Assembly: GCF_016469335.1 (NCBI RefSeq) | Contig: NZ_CP059888.1 | Location: forward strand, 1,922,001 to 1,986,000 | Source of the DNA: Flocculibacter collagenilyticus | GTDB lineage: Bacteria > Pseudomonadota > Gammaproteobacteria > Enterobacterales > Alteromonadaceae | Direction: 5' to 3' | Length of the DNA stretch: 64,000 bases | In this document: piece after piece, positions 8,965-17,979 of the stretch | How the letters are laid out: each line of letters begins with the position of its first letter | Position numbering within the stretch: the first letter of the stretch is position 1 | Notes under the pieces: model-generated | Told to the model about the DNA's origin: nothing | Databases searched by the model: none | The model's input: the letters and a program-made list of their open reading frames with translations, nothing else | Program-made: the position numbers and the translations under genes

Positions 8965-8988
8965 TCCGTATAACGCTAATTATACGGA
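8965..8988. repeat. Perfect inverted repeat with 6-nt centre before recombinase 2
   Basis: Arms TCCGTATAA and TTATACGGA (9 of 9) flank CGCTAA and end 10 bp before the ATG at 8999. The arm start TCCG, the AT-rich inner arm and the 6-nt centre ending TAA all resemble the repeat at 7577-7610. It could be a recombinase core site, or an operator over the gene's ribosome-binding region. Confidence 0.6.
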
Positions 8989-8998
8989 TAAGTATTTT

Positions 8999-10207
8999 AT
9001 GAGTTTTTTGGGCGAGTTTCTTCCTCTATTTCCGCATGCTGATCAGCTTGAGTTAGGTAATGATGCGATAAATAAGATCGTTACTGAGCTAGATAGAACG
9101 ATTCATGACGCTAGCTATACCTATGAGTTAGCGATTGAATACCTGGCTGAAAACAGATTTAATGCCAATAACTTTAAATCTATCCGAAGTGAGCTTAATT
9201 TATTGTATAATTGGATGTGGTTTGTTGAAGGTATTAGCCTGCAAGACATTAATCGTATTACCCTAAGAAAGTTTATCGATTTTTGTAATCAGCCCCCTAC
9301 CCAACTTATCGCTCCTACTTCTTACCCTTACTTTGTGGTAAACAAAGAAACTAAAGAGCCTGAAATAAACCCAAAATGGAAGCCATTTGTCCACCGAGGT
9401 GATGGCGAATATATTCGTAAGACAACTACCCTTAAAGCACAGCTGTCATTGTTAAGCAGCTTTTTTCTATTTTTAGCTGATTTAGAATATTGTGATAAAA
9501 ACCCTGCCGCAGTATTGCTACGTCGATTGAATGTAAATAATACTAGAGTGAGTTTGTCTGAGGATGGAGATAAAAGTTTAAGTACAATGCAATGGCAATA
9601 TGTTTGGCAAGAAGTTAACAGGCTTGCTGATGCCGACCCTGCTAAACACGAACGTACAAGATTATTGTTTGCCCTACTCTATATGCTCTATCCACGAGTA
9701 TCTGAAATATCTGCTCGGCCGGGCTACACCCCATTAATGAGTAGCTTTATAAAGCATCGAACTGGTAAGTGGATTTTTAAAATACCTAGAAGTAAAGGAG
9801 GTAAAAGCAGATCGATTCCTTGCTCATCAGCGCTAATACAATGCTTAGTACGTTATAGAAGATTTTTAGGGTTGCCTGATTTACCAGTACCAAATGAGTC
9901 TACACCACTTTTTGTAAGGCATAAGGCAGGAACACACGGTCGTGAGGCTGGTATTTTAAATGCACAATTAGGTATCGAGGCTATTAGTGGCATTGTAAAA
10001 GACATATTTAATGTAACTGCAGATATTTTGCAAAACGTTGAACCATACGAAGCGGAAGAGTTAAGAAAGTTTAGTATTCATTCCATTCGACATACCGGTA
10101 TTTCAAATGCCATAGCTAATAATGAGCCATTGCAAACAGTAATGAAAAACGCTGGTCACTCTGATTTATCTACGTTATCGATTTATACGTCAGGTGAAAT
10201 ACGCTAG
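8999..10207 (+). CDS. Tyrosine recombinase / site-specific integrase, second of a tandem pair
   Basis: A 402-aa tyrosine recombinase with the full active-site set: R233 (YPRVSEI), a lysine in RSKGGK (K266 or K269), H361 and R364 (IHSIRHTG), H387 (AGHSD) and Y396. The N-terminal SAM-like domain covers roughly 40-180, with an insertion around 100-140 (APTSYPYFVV...). It lies 90 bp after recombinase 1 on the same strand. The two are clearly homologous but diverged, which suggests an old duplication or a two-recombinase machine rather than a recent copy. The gene ends shortly before a long inverted repeat and the end of the convergent pyrF. Confidence 0.88.
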   Translation: MSFLGEFLPLFPHADQLELGNDAINKIVTELDRTIHDASYTYELAIEYLAENRFNANNFKSIRSELNLLYNWMWFVEGISLQDINRITLRKFIDFCNQPPTQLIAPTSYPYFVVNKETKEPEINPKWKPFVHRGDGEYIRKTTTLKAQLSLLSSFFLFLADLEYCDKNPAAVLLRRLNVNNTRVSLSEDGDKSLSTMQWQYVWQEVNRLADADPAKHERTRLLFALLYMLYPRVSEISARPGYTPLMSSFIKHRTGKWIFKIPRSKGGKSRSIPCSSALIQCLVRYRRFLGLPDLPVPNESTPLFVRHKAGTHGREAGILNAQLGIEAISGIVKDIFNVTADILQNVEPYEAEELRKFSIHSIRHTGISNAIANNEPLQTVMKNAGHSDLSTLSIYTSGEIR

Positions 10208-10215
10208 CTCATATG

Positions 10216-10275
10216 CCGCATTTAGCATTAAGTCATCAATTTCATAAATTGAATGCCCTGTAATGATAAATGCGG
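10216..10275. repeat. Long inverted repeat between the recombinases and pyrF
   Basis: Arms CCGCATTTAGCATTA and TAATGATAAATGCGG match at 14 of 15 positions around a 30-nt loop. The loop contains a second perfect hairpin (TCAATTT / AAATTGA, 10236-10252). It sits where the convergent transcripts meet and could be a bidirectional terminator without a U-tract, or the right boundary of the recombinase element. Confidence 0.5.
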
Positions 10276-10281
10276 TGATGG

Positions 10282-10302
10282 CTATACTCTATACTCTATA
10301 CT
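10282..10302. repeat. Three tandem CTATACT heptamers
   Basis: Three exact direct copies of CTATACT abut the stop codon of pyrF on its 3' side. Copy number could vary by slippage. No function is evident. Confidence 0.6.
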
Positions 10303-11000
10303 TATGCAATACTTTTATATATGTTTTTTAACGCGGCTAATGGATTATCAGCTTGAGTAATTGGCCTTCCAATCACTAAATAGTCTGAGCCAGCTGCTAG
10401 CGCTTTTTCAGGTGTCATTATGCGAATTTGATCACCAGCTGCGGCATCCGCTGGTCTAATACCGGGCGTAATCAACTGAAATTCTTTGCCACATTCCTGT
10501 TTTAACATCGCTGATTCTTGTGCCGAACAAACTACCCCGTCTAAGCCTGAATTTAGAGCGAGTTTGGCAAGATGGCTTACATGATCTTTAGGTTCTTTAT
10601 CAATCCCAATTCCATTTAGTTGTTCTTGATCCATGCTGGTTAATACTGTAACTGCAATAAGTTTTGGTGCTTTATCAGCGTAAGGTTTTAAAATATCTTT
10701 TGCAGCTTCCATCATCTTTTTACCGCCAGAAGCATGTACGTTCACCATCCACACACCTAATTCGGCCGCCGCTTTTACTGCTTTAGCAACGGTATTTGGA
10801 ATATCATGAAACTTTAAATCTAGAAAAACCTCAAAACCAAGTTGGTGCAATTGTTTTACAAATTCAGGACCGAACAAAGTAAACATTTCTTTGCCAACTT
10901 TTAATCGACACATTGATGAGTCTAACTGCTCAACTAGCTCAATCGCTTTGTTTTTATTATCAAAATCTAATGCGACAATTATTTTTGGATCTGCAGTCAT
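10302..11000 (-). CDS. pyrF: Orotidine 5'-phosphate decarboxylase
   Basis: A 232-aa class I OMP decarboxylase, the last step of UMP synthesis (OMP to UMP + CO2), cytosolic. The signature [12 protein letters not shown] (59-70) contains the catalytic Asp/Lys pair (D61, K63, with D66 nearby). Other family motifs are ALDFDN (10-15), the VHASGG loop, and the phosphate-binding end LVIGRPIT. The length is as in E. coli PyrF (245 aa). The start lies 18 bp after the lapB stop, so it is probably cotranscribed as lapA-lapB-pyrF, the order found in many gammaproteobacteria. Confidence 0.95.
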   Translation of the reverse strand: MTADPKIIVALDFDNKNKAIELVEQLDSSMCRLKVGKEMFTLFGPEFVKQLHQLGFEVFLDLKFHDIPNTVAKAVKAAAELGVWMVNVHASGGKKMMEAAKDILKPYADKAPKLIAVTVLTSMDQEQLNGIGIDKEPKDHVSHLAKLALNSGLDGVVCSAQESAMLKQECGKEFQLITPGIRPADAAAGDQIRIMTPEKALAAGSDYLVIGRPITQADNPLAALKNIYKSIA

Positions 11001-11018
11001 AAACGCCTCTATTAAAAA

Positions 11019-12164
11019 TTAACGACCATCAAGGCCTTTGCTTGGTTTTACACATTCCCACTTATGACAAGAAGGGCATTGCCAATAACGCTGATTGGAA
11101 TTAAATCCACAATTTCTACAATTATAAAGCGCTTTTGTTTTTAAGTAGTTCGAAACAAGCACTCGTATAGTTTCAACTAATTCGGTTTTAGAGCGTGCTG
11201 CGTCTTTACTAAGTTCCAGTAACTTAATGAATGCTCTGATATTTGGTGTGTCTTGCAGCATTTGCGTCATGTACTGCAATGCATTTTCTGTACTTTCGAA
11301 CTTTTCAATGTACTTGGCGTATTTAATTGCAAAGGCCACGCATAATTTAGGCTGCGAATAGCTTTTTAAAAACTCATAGAAAACATATTCTTCATTCAAG
11401 TTAATATAACAGTGCTCGAGTTGATCAGCTATATCAGCTGAAAACTCTTTATCTACTTCTAAGATTTGTAACAGGTGTTTTTTCGCACTTTTATAATCAG
11501 CGTTTTTAATAGAGAAATCTGCTAAGGCAAGTAAGGCTCTGGTGCACTGTGGATCGATTTTTAATGCAGTGTGCAATTGTGCTTCAGTTTTATATTGTGA
11601 GCTGAGCAAATCTGCATATTCACAATAAAAGTGAGCAGCAGATTTTTTTAAATCGGTTGAGTGAATTGACTTAATCGTTTGAATAACGTCAATGCCTTTT
11701 TTCCACTCTTTTGTAATTTGATATAAGTTCAGTATTTCTTGTACTACTTCTTCATTTTTATTAGGCAATATTTCTAAAAATGTAGATTCAGCATGCCCAT
11801 AAATGCCAGCTTTTACATAGTCGCGCCCTAACTCTAATTTAACTTTATTAATAAGTTCGTCGGGCAAAACTTGTTGCAGTAAAAATGAATGAATTTTAAT
11901 CGCGCGATCAAACTCCCCTCTTCGTCTAAACAAATTTGCTAACACAAGATGGGTTTCTATAGTGGAGGAGTTAACTTCTAGAAAGTTGATGAGTTGTTCG
12001 ATGGCCTCATCTTTTTGACCGTCGAGTAAGAAATTTAAACTTTGTGTGTATTGCTTATAAAATTTTCGCTGATTAGCGACGTCGTCATTGCGTATACTAT
12101 TTCTACCCATTATCCACCCATAGCCAGCTGCTACAGGTAGTAATAGAAATAATAACTCTAACAT
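11019..12164 (-). CDS. lapB: Lipopolysaccharide assembly protein LapB (YciM)
   Basis: A 381-aa inner-membrane-anchored TPR protein. An N-terminal hydrophobic anchor (about 1-18) is followed by tandem TPR-like helical repeats to about residue 330. A rubredoxin-like zinc ribbon ends the protein, with cysteines C349-x2-C352 and C363-x2-C366. In E. coli LapB governs LpxC proteolysis by FtsH and so balances LPS and phospholipid synthesis. All defining parts are present. It sits 40 bp after lapA and 18 bp before pyrF on the same strand. Confidence 0.93.
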   Translation of the reverse strand: MLELLFLLLPVAAGYGWIMGRNSIRNDDVANQRKFYKQYTQSLNFLLDGQKDEAIEQLINFLEVNSSTIETHLVLANLFRRRGEFDRAIKIHSFLLQQVLPDELINKVKLELGRDYVKAGIYGHAESTFLEILPNKNEEVVQEILNLYQITKEWKKGIDVIQTIKSIHSTDLKKSAAHFYCEYADLLSSQYKTEAQLHTALKIDPQCTRALLALADFSIKNADYKSAKKHLLQILEVDKEFSADIADQLEHCYINLNEEYVFYEFLKSYSQPKLCVAFAIKYAKYIEKFESTENALQYMTQMLQDTPNIRAFIKLLELSKDAARSKTELVETIRVLVSNYLKTKALYNCRNCGFNSNQRYWQCPSCHKWECVKPSKGLDGR

Positions 12165-12204
12165 CTAATAAAAATTCTCGTAGCTAGATAAATAATGTGA
12201 TGAA

Positions 12205-12492
12205 TTACTCATGGTCATTTGATGATTCTAGTTTTTCTAATTTTACTTTTAATTTGTTGTTTTCTTTTTCAATTTTGTTTTTCTTAATTGAAAGCTTTGC
12301 GACCATGAAATTAGCAGTTATTAAACCAACAAAAAGGCCTGTGAAAAAAATGATACTCACTAACTCAGATATAGTTAATGTAGCCGAACCGACTAAATAG
12401 TTAACTGAAATTTGTTCTTTGTTGAGTAATCCGAACGATAAGGCAAGTAGTATTAAGAATAAATAAAGAATAACGAGAAGAAACTTACGCAA
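12205..12492 (-). CDS. lapA: Lipopolysaccharide assembly protein LapA (YciS)
   Basis: A 95-aa protein with two membrane helices (about 4-22 and 42-66) and a C-terminal coiled coil rich in Lys and Glu (KKNKIEKENNKLKVKLEKLE), typical of LapA, the partner of LapB. The start is a TTG at 12492 preceded by AGGAG at 5-nt spacing, so the weak start codon has a strong ribosome-binding site. A strong terminator ends 30 bp upstream, between ihfB and lapA. lapAB expression therefore needs read-through or a promoter within that short gap (a GATAAT -10-like hexamer is present). Confidence 0.9.
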   Translation of the reverse strand: MRKFLLVILYLFLILLALSFGLLNKEQISVNYLVGSATLTISELVSIIFFTGLFVGLITANFMVAKLSIKKNKIEKENNKLKVKLEKLESSNDHE

Positions 12493-12521
12493 CGTGGACT
12501 CCTAAAATAAAAATTATCCAT

Positions 12522-12556
12522 AAAAAAACGGCACGCTATTTTAGCATGCCGTTTCT
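12522..12556 (-). terminator. Intrinsic terminator after ihfB
   Basis: On the minus strand, AAACGGCATGCTA pairs with TAGCGTGCCGTTT (one G-U) around AAA and is followed at once by a T-run. It lies 12 bp past the ihfB stop. Confidence 0.85.
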
Positions 12557-12567
12557 ATAATTCCAGC

Positions 12568-12858
12568 TTACGCGTTTAAACTTGCGTTGACGCGTTCTCT
12601 AAGCTCTTTACCAGGCTTGAAGTGAGGCACATACTTACCGGTCAGTTGAACACTTTCCCCTGTTTTGGGGTTACGGCCTGTTCTCGGTGCCCGATAGTGT
12701 AATGAAAAACTACCAAACCCTCGAATCTCAATACGGTCACCGCTGGCTAACGTATTGGCCATTTGTTCTAGTACTTCTTTAATTGCATCTTCGACGTCTT
12801 TAGCAGGTACATGTGAATACTCTAAAGACAACTTTTCAATTAACTCTGACTTGGTCAT
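12568..12858 (-). CDS. ihfB: Integration host factor subunit beta
   Basis: A 96-aa DNA-bending HU/IHF-family protein, the beta half of the IHF heterodimer. The start [10 protein letters not shown] and the beta-arm loop motif [10 protein letters not shown] are typical of IHF-beta. The ATG at 12858 is chosen over an in-frame ATG at 12873 because the ribosome-binding sequence AAAGGGGG lies between them, directly upstream of 12858. This gives the family length (94 aa in E. coli). It follows rpsA as in other gammaproteobacteria and is closed by a strong terminator. The alpha subunit is not in the window. Confidence 0.95.
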   Translation of the reverse strand: MTKSELIEKLSLEYSHVPAKDVEDAIKEVLEQMANTLASGDRIEIRGFGSFSLHYRAPRTGRNPKTGESVQLTGKYVPHFKPGKELRERVNASLNA

Positions 12859-12925
12859 TAGACCCCCTTTCAATCCTAATACAAAAAACTAAGAGTAAGG
12901 GAAGCATTAACTTCCCTTTAAAGCA

Positions 12926-14593
12926 TTAAGATTTTTGAGCGTTTTTGAAAGCAGCTGCCATTGCGTTTTCGAACTCTGGCTCTTCTTTCTTAAGGTTATC
13001 TAATGCTTCTTTCTCTTCAGCTTCGAATTTAGCTTTGATAGATAGGCTAATAGTGCGGTTCTTACGATCTACACCCATTAGTCTAGCTTCAACTTCTTCG
13101 CCTGCAGTAAGTGCAGTAGTCGCATCTTCAACACGGTCACGTGAAATATCTGCAACACGAATGTAGCCTTCTACACCGTCGATAAGTTCAACAGTTGCGC
13201 CTTTAGCGTCAACTTCAGTGATCTTACCTTTAACAATAGCACCTTTTTTGTTTTCTTCTAGGTAAGAATTGAACGGATCTTCGTCAATTTGTTTAACACC
13301 TAGTGAAATGCGCTCGCGCTCAGGGTCTACTTGAAGTACTACAGCAGTAATCTCGTCGCCTTTCTTGTATTCACGTACTGCTTCTTCACCTGGAGCATTC
13401 CAAGAGATGTCAGATAAGTGAACAAGACCATCGATGCCACCGTCAAGACCGATGAAGATACCGAAGTCAGTGATTGACTTGATCTTACCAGTAACACGGT
13501 CACCTTTGTTGTGGCCTTTAGCGAACTCTTCCCATGGGTTAGCAATACATTGCTTAAGACCAAGAGAAATACGACGACGCTCTTCATCAATTTCAAGAAC
13601 CATAACTTCAACACTGTCACCCAAGTTAACAACTTTAGATGGGTGGATGTTTTTGTTAGTCCAATCCATTTCAGAAACGTGTACAAGACCTTCAACACCT
13701 TCTTGGATTTCAACGAAACAACCGTAATCAGTTAGGTTAGTTACGCGACCAGTAAGTTTTGAACCTTCAGGGTAACGACCTGCGATTGCAGCCCATGGAT
13801 CTTGACCAAGTTGCTTAAGACCAAGAGAAACACGAGTCTTCTCTTTATCGAACTTAAGAACTTTAACATTGATTTCATCACCAACATTAACAATTTCAGA
13901 AGGATGCTTAACGCGCTTCCAAGCCATATCAGTGATATGTAGAAGGCCGTCAACACCGCCAAGATCAACGAATGCACCGTAATCAGTAAGGTTCTTAACG
14001 ATACCTTTAACTTCTTGACCTTCGTCAAGATTAGCAAGAAGCTGTTCGCGTTCTTGGCTATTTTCAGACTCGATAACTGCACGGCGTGAAACAACAACGT
14101 TGTTACGCTTTTGATCAAGTTTGATTACTTTGAATTCTAACTCTTTACCTTCAAGGTGAGTTGTGTCACGGATTGGACGTACGTCAACCAATGAACCAGG
14201 TAGGAACGCACGAATGCTGTCAACTTCAACTGTGAAGCCGCCTTTAACCTTACCATTGATGATACCAGTAACCGTTTCTTGTTCTTCACACGCTTTTTCT
14301 AAACGAATCCATGCTTCATGGCGCTTAGCTTTTTCACGTGAAAGAATAGTTTCGCCGAAGCCGTCTTCGATTGCGTCTAGTGCAACGTCGATTTCGTCGC
14401 CAACGTTTACTTCGATTTCACCATTGTGGTTTTTGAACTGCTCTACCGGAATTGCAGATTCTGATTTAAGACCTGCATCTACTAGTACTACGCTGTTCTC
14501 GATCGCAACGATAGTACCTTTAACGATAGCACCAGGGCGAGTTTCAATTGTTTGTAAACTTTCTTCAAAAAGTTGAGCAAAATTTTCAGTCAT
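12926..14593 (-). CDS. rpsA: 30S ribosomal protein S1
   Basis: A 555-aa ribosomal protein S1 with six S1/OB RNA-binding repeats at roughly 21-87, 105-171, 192-260, 277-347, 364-434 and 451-520. Recurring motifs are '[21 protein letters not shown]' and '[13 protein letters not shown]'. It binds mRNA leaders and brings them to the 30S subunit. Length and domain count equal E. coli S1 (557 aa). The first two repeats are the degenerate ribosome-binding ones. cmk lies 90 bp upstream and ihfB downstream, the conserved order. S1 represses its own translation in E. coli; the same control here is inferred. Confidence 0.97.
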   Translation of the reverse strand: MTENFAQLFEESLQTIETRPGAIVKGTIVAIENSVVLVDAGLKSESAIPVEQFKNHNGEIEVNVGDEIDVALDAIEDGFGETILSREKAKRHEAWIRLEKACEEQETVTGIINGKVKGGFTVEVDSIRAFLPGSLVDVRPIRDTTHLEGKELEFKVIKLDQKRNNVVVSRRAVIESENSQEREQLLANLDEGQEVKGIVKNLTDYGAFVDLGGVDGLLHITDMAWKRVKHPSEIVNVGDEINVKVLKFDKEKTRVSLGLKQLGQDPWAAIAGRYPEGSKLTGRVTNLTDYGCFVEIQEGVEGLVHVSEMDWTNKNIHPSKVVNLGDSVEVMVLEIDEERRRISLGLKQCIANPWEEFAKGHNKGDRVTGKIKSITDFGIFIGLDGGIDGLVHLSDISWNAPGEEAVREYKKGDEITAVVLQVDPERERISLGVKQIDEDPFNSYLEENKKGAIVKGKITEVDAKGATVELIDGVEGYIRVADISRDRVEDATTALTAGEEVEARLMGVDRKNRTISLSIKAKFEAEEKEALDNLKKEEPEFENAMAAAFKNAQKS

Positions 14594-14683
14594 TCTGTTC
14601 GTAATTTCTATATTTAGCCACCATTGCGTTCCAGCAATTGTGGGTTTAGTAAAAACTCATTACATCCTTGCTAATGAGACCGG

Positions 14684-15385
14684 TTAATTAGCTACTTGAT
14701 TTAACTTCTCGTGTACTACATCAAGTAGATTATCCAACACTTCGTCGATACTTAACTCAGTAGAATCAAGCACTAGTGAATCTTCGGCTGGCTTTAATGG
14801 CGCAACTTCACGATTCATATCTCTTTCATCCCTTTGTTGAATATCTTCTAAAAGGCGCCCGAGTGTAACATCATGGCCCTTTTCTTTCAACTCTAAATAT
14901 CTACGATTGGCGCGCTCTTCAGCCGATGCAGTTAAGAATATTTTAACTTCAGCATGAGGAAAAACGACGGTTGCCATGTCGCGTCCATCAGCAACTAATC
15001 CAGGCGATTGCTGGAAAGCACGCTGACGTCTAAGTAATGCTTCACGAACACGAGGTAACGAAGCAACTTTAGAAGCAACCGCACCAACTTCTTCAGTGCG
15101 TATACTATTAGTTACATCTTCACCTTCTAGTATAATCTTTGCGTTACCCGTTTTTTCATCTGTTGTGAATTGAACATCTAAATGAGCTGCAATTGGCACA
15201 AGTGCCTCTTCATTGCTTGGCTCTACATTATGATGAACTGCCGCGAGGGCAAGCACTCGATAGATAGCGCCGCTATCAAGAATTGACCAGCCTAATTTGT
15301 CTGCTAAAAGTCGACATACGGTACCTTTACCTGCACCACTTGGACCATCAATTGCGATTACCGGAGCACTGCTTTGCATATTCAT
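14684..15385 (-). CDS. cmk: Cytidylate kinase
   Basis: A 233-aa CMP/dCMP kinase producing CDP and dCDP, cytosolic. The P-loop [11 protein letters not shown] (about 12-22) is intact. DSGAIYR, the [13 protein letters not shown] motif (substrate binding) and the lid-region [10 protein letters not shown] are typical. An AGGAGAAAG ribosome-binding site precedes ATGAATATG, so either ATG may be used. It lies between aroA (87 bp upstream) and rpsA, a conserved gammaproteobacterial arrangement linking nucleotide and translation genes. Confidence 0.95.
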   Translation of the reverse strand: MNMQSSAPVIAIDGPSGAGKGTVCRLLADKLGWSILDSGAIYRVLALAAVHHNVEPSNEEALVPIAAHLDVQFTTDEKTGNAKIILEGEDVTNSIRTEEVGAVASKVASLPRVREALLRRQRAFQQSPGLVADGRDMATVVFPHAEVKIFLTASAEERANRRYLELKEKGHDVTLGRLLEDIQQRDERDMNREVAPLKPAEDSLVLDSTELSIDEVLDNLLDVVHEKLNQVAN

Positions 15386-15472
15386 CTTTCTCCTGAAATA
15401 AAAACGGCGGTCATTATACGTGAAACTAGCTTAACTTTCGCCATAAAATTACATCTTTAATGTAACGAGTTT

Positions 15473-16753
15473 TTATTTTGCCACTGAACTAAGTTTTTCA
15501 AAATATGATGGAAATGTCTTTGCGGTACATTCAGGTTCATTAATTGTTACTGCAGTATCACTTAGCGCGACCAATGAAAAACACATTGCTATACGGTGGT
15601 CATTATAGGTGTCAATCTCGGCATGCGCTAAGTTTTGTGGTGGAGTTATTGAAATATAATCGTGCCCTTCATCCACAATGGCACCAACTTTTTTAAGCTC
15701 GGTTGCCATAGCAGCTAACCGATCCGTTTCTTTTACGCGCCAATTATAAATGTTACGTATCGTTGTTGTGCCTTTGGCAAACAGTGCCGTTGTTGCAATC
15801 GTCATAGCTGCATCAGGAATATGGTTCATATCCATATCAACAGCATTAAGTGGTTGTCCAGTGACCGAAATTGAATTGTCATCCCATTCAACCTTTGCAC
15901 CCATTTCAGCCAGCACATCAGCAAACGCCTTATCACCTTGCACGCTTTTTTTGCCTACGCCATGTACCGTAATTGTGCCACCTTTAATGGCAGCAGCTGC
16001 AAGGAAGTACGACGCTGAAGAGGCATCACCTTCAACCATGTATTCATTTGGAGACAGGTAACGCTGCTCTCCTGGAATACGAAATACTTGATAATTTTCA
16101 TTATGAACAACTGCACCAAATCGTTCCATAATGTCGATTGTTATATCAATGTATGGCTTAGAAACTAACTCACCTTTAATTTCAATTTTAGTTTCATGTT
16201 GAAGTAACGGCGCTACCATTAATAACGCGGTTAAAAATTGACTCGAAATAGAACCGTCAACTGTAATGGTATTTCCTGTTAATGTAGTACCAGTAATATC
16301 TAATGGTGGATAACCATCACTTTCAACATAGTTAATTTTGGCGCCTAATTGATTTAACGCGTCAACTTGATGCTTAATAGGACGCTCTTTCATCCTTTCT
16401 TCGCCAGTCAATAATACCTTGCCTTGACTGGCTGCTAATACAGCGCACAAAGGTCGCATAGCGGTACCAGCATTACCTAAATACAGCTCCAAAGGTTCAG
16501 GTATGTTAAATAGCCCACCATTTCCCTCTACCGTACATTGCGTTTTATCTTCACTTAATTGATAGCTAACACCTAACTGAGAAAGCGCATTAAGCATGTG
16601 GCTAATATCATCACTGTCTAATAAATTAGTGATAGTCGTCGTGCCATGCGCTAACGCTGCCAATAGTAGAGCTCGGTTTGATAAACTCTTAGAGCCGGGT
16701 AATTGCACGTTACCGCTTACATGAGCAATGGGAGATAAAGTTAGTTGGTTCAT
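15473..16753 (-). CDS. aroA: 3-phosphoshikimate 1-carboxyvinyltransferase (EPSP synthase)
   Basis: A 426-aa shikimate-pathway enzyme joining shikimate-3-phosphate and PEP to give EPSP. It is class I type: [18 protein letters not shown] (about 19-36), the [10 protein letters not shown] motif (about 93-102) and RVKETDR near the C-terminus are present. The glycine and proline of [10 protein letters not shown] are those of the glyphosate-sensitive form. The start ATGA overlaps the serC stop by 4 bp, showing translational coupling in a serC-aroA operon as in E. coli. Confidence 0.96.
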   Translation of the reverse strand: MNQLTLSPIAHVSGNVQLPGSKSLSNRALLLAALAHGTTTITNLLDSDDISHMLNALSQLGVSYQLSEDKTQCTVEGNGGLFNIPEPLELYLGNAGTAMRPLCAVLAASQGKVLLTGEERMKERPIKHQVDALNQLGAKINYVESDGYPPLDITGTTLTGNTITVDGSISSQFLTALLMVAPLLQHETKIEIKGELVSKPYIDITIDIMERFGAVVHNENYQVFRIPGEQRYLSPNEYMVEGDASSASYFLAAAAIKGGTITVHGVGKKSVQGDKAFADVLAEMGAKVEWDDNSISVTGQPLNAVDMDMNHIPDAAMTIATTALFAKGTTTIRNIYNWRVKETDRLAAMATELKKVGAIVDEGHDYISITPPQNLAHAEIDTYNDHRIAMCFSLVALSDTAVTINEPECTAKTFPSYFEKLSSVAK

Positions 16754-17835
16754 AGTACCTTGCCTTCAAACTCGTGCATAAACTTAACCAATGCTTTGAC
16801 GCCTTCTAAAGGCATCGCGTTGTATATACTGGCACGCATACCACCAACAGAACGATGGCCTTCTAATGCCAATAAGCCTTGTTGCTCTGACTCTGCAAGG
16901 AATTGTTGATTTAAACTTTCATCGGCAAGCTGAAACGGTACATTCATTATTGAACGATTCTGTTCACTAATTGCGTTGCGGTACAGTTTGCTATTATCAA
17001 TATAGTCGTATAGTAAACGTGCTTTTTCGGCGTTAACTTGCTCAACTTCAGATACGCCACCTTGTTCAAGTAACCATTCGAACACGACGCCTGCTAAATA
17101 CCATGAAAACGTTGGGGGCGTATTAAACATGCTATTGTTTTCGTATGCTAATTGATAATCTTGAATACACGGGATAGCCGTTTGTTTATTGCCGATGATG
17201 CTTTTACGTATAACAACTATTGATAAGCCAGAAGGACCTATATTTTTTTGAGCACCTGCGTAAATTACATCAAACTGATTCACGTCTATTTCTTTTGACA
17301 AAATATTTGATGACATGTCAGCAACGATCAGTTGATCGTTAAATGAAGGTACTTCATTTATCTCAATACCATCTACGGTTTCATTAGTACAATAATGAAT
17401 GAACTTAGCGTTATTGTTTAGGTCCCACTGTGAAACTGGAGTAGTAGATAATTTACCATCTACTCGCTGAATAACATTACAGGCATGAGTTTGACAAAAT
17501 TTCTGAGCTTCAATTTCTGCGGTTTTAGACCAGGTGCCACTCACAATGTAGTTGCCAATTTGGTCTGACGCGCTCGTTAAATTTAGCGGAACGGCAGAGA
17601 ACTGACCTCTACCACCACCGTGCATAAATAGCACCGCGTATTCATCACTAATTCCCATCAATTTGCGTAAGTTTTCTTCTGCGCGCTCTGCCACAGATAA
17701 AAACGCAGGACTACGGTGGCTAACTTCCATAATTGAGCAGCCAAGGTTTTGCCAATTAATAAACTCTTTTTGTGCTTTTTCCATAACAGCAGCGGGTAAC
17801 ATCGCAGGTCCCGCACAGAAATTGTAAACTGACAT
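16750..17835 (-). CDS. serC: Phosphoserine aminotransferase
   Basis: A 361-aa PLP enzyme (class V aminotransferase) acting in serine synthesis, and in pyridoxal phosphate synthesis as 3-phosphohydroxythreonine transaminase. It begins [12 protein letters not shown], the family start. The PLP lysine is K197 in [12 protein letters not shown], and the phosphate-binding GGGRGQF (73-79) is intact. It shares 4 bp with aroA, so the two are cotranscribed. The 144-bp gap to gyrA holds the gyrA terminator and therefore the serC promoter. Confidence 0.96.
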   Translation of the reverse strand: MSVYNFCAGPAMLPAAVMEKAQKEFINWQNLGCSIMEVSHRSPAFLSVAERAEENLRKLMGISDEYAVLFMHGGGRGQFSAVPLNLTSASDQIGNYIVSGTWSKTAEIEAQKFCQTHACNVIQRVDGKLSTTPVSQWDLNNNAKFIHYCTNETVDGIEINEVPSFNDQLIVADMSSNILSKEIDVNQFDVIYAGAQKNIGPSGLSIVVIRKSIIGNKQTAIPCIQDYQLAYENNSMFNTPPTFSWYLAGVVFEWLLEQGGVSEVEQVNAEKARLLYDYIDNSKLYRNAISEQNRSIMNVPFQLADESLNQQFLAESEQQGLLALEGHRSVGGMRASIYNAMPLEGVKALVKFMHEFEGKVL

Positions 17836-17930
17836 TAATACTCCTCAAATAAATTTTATACTCAAAATTGAATTGCATGTATGAAGATATGTTTTGAATT
17901 ATCGTGCATATTCAAAATTAGGTTGATTAA

Positions 17931-17964
17931 AACAAAAAACGAGCGGGATAAGCCGCTCGTTTTC
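17931..17964 (-). terminator. Intrinsic terminator after gyrA
   Basis: On the minus strand, AAAACGAGCGG pairs with CCGCTCGTTTT around CTTATC and is followed by TTTG. It lies just past the gyrA stop. The flanking A/T runs could allow some function on the other strand too. Confidence 0.85.
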
Positions 17965-17979
17965 TTAATAGTTTATAAA

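Noticed and set aside
12197-12400. Small plus-strand frame antisense to lapA
   Set aside because: It lies fully over lapA, whose protein has clear family features; the antisense product is low-complexity.
12945-14576. Long open frames opposite and overlapping rpsA
   Set aside because: They are shadows of the strongly coding rpsA frame, have no family resemblance and no ribosome-binding sites.
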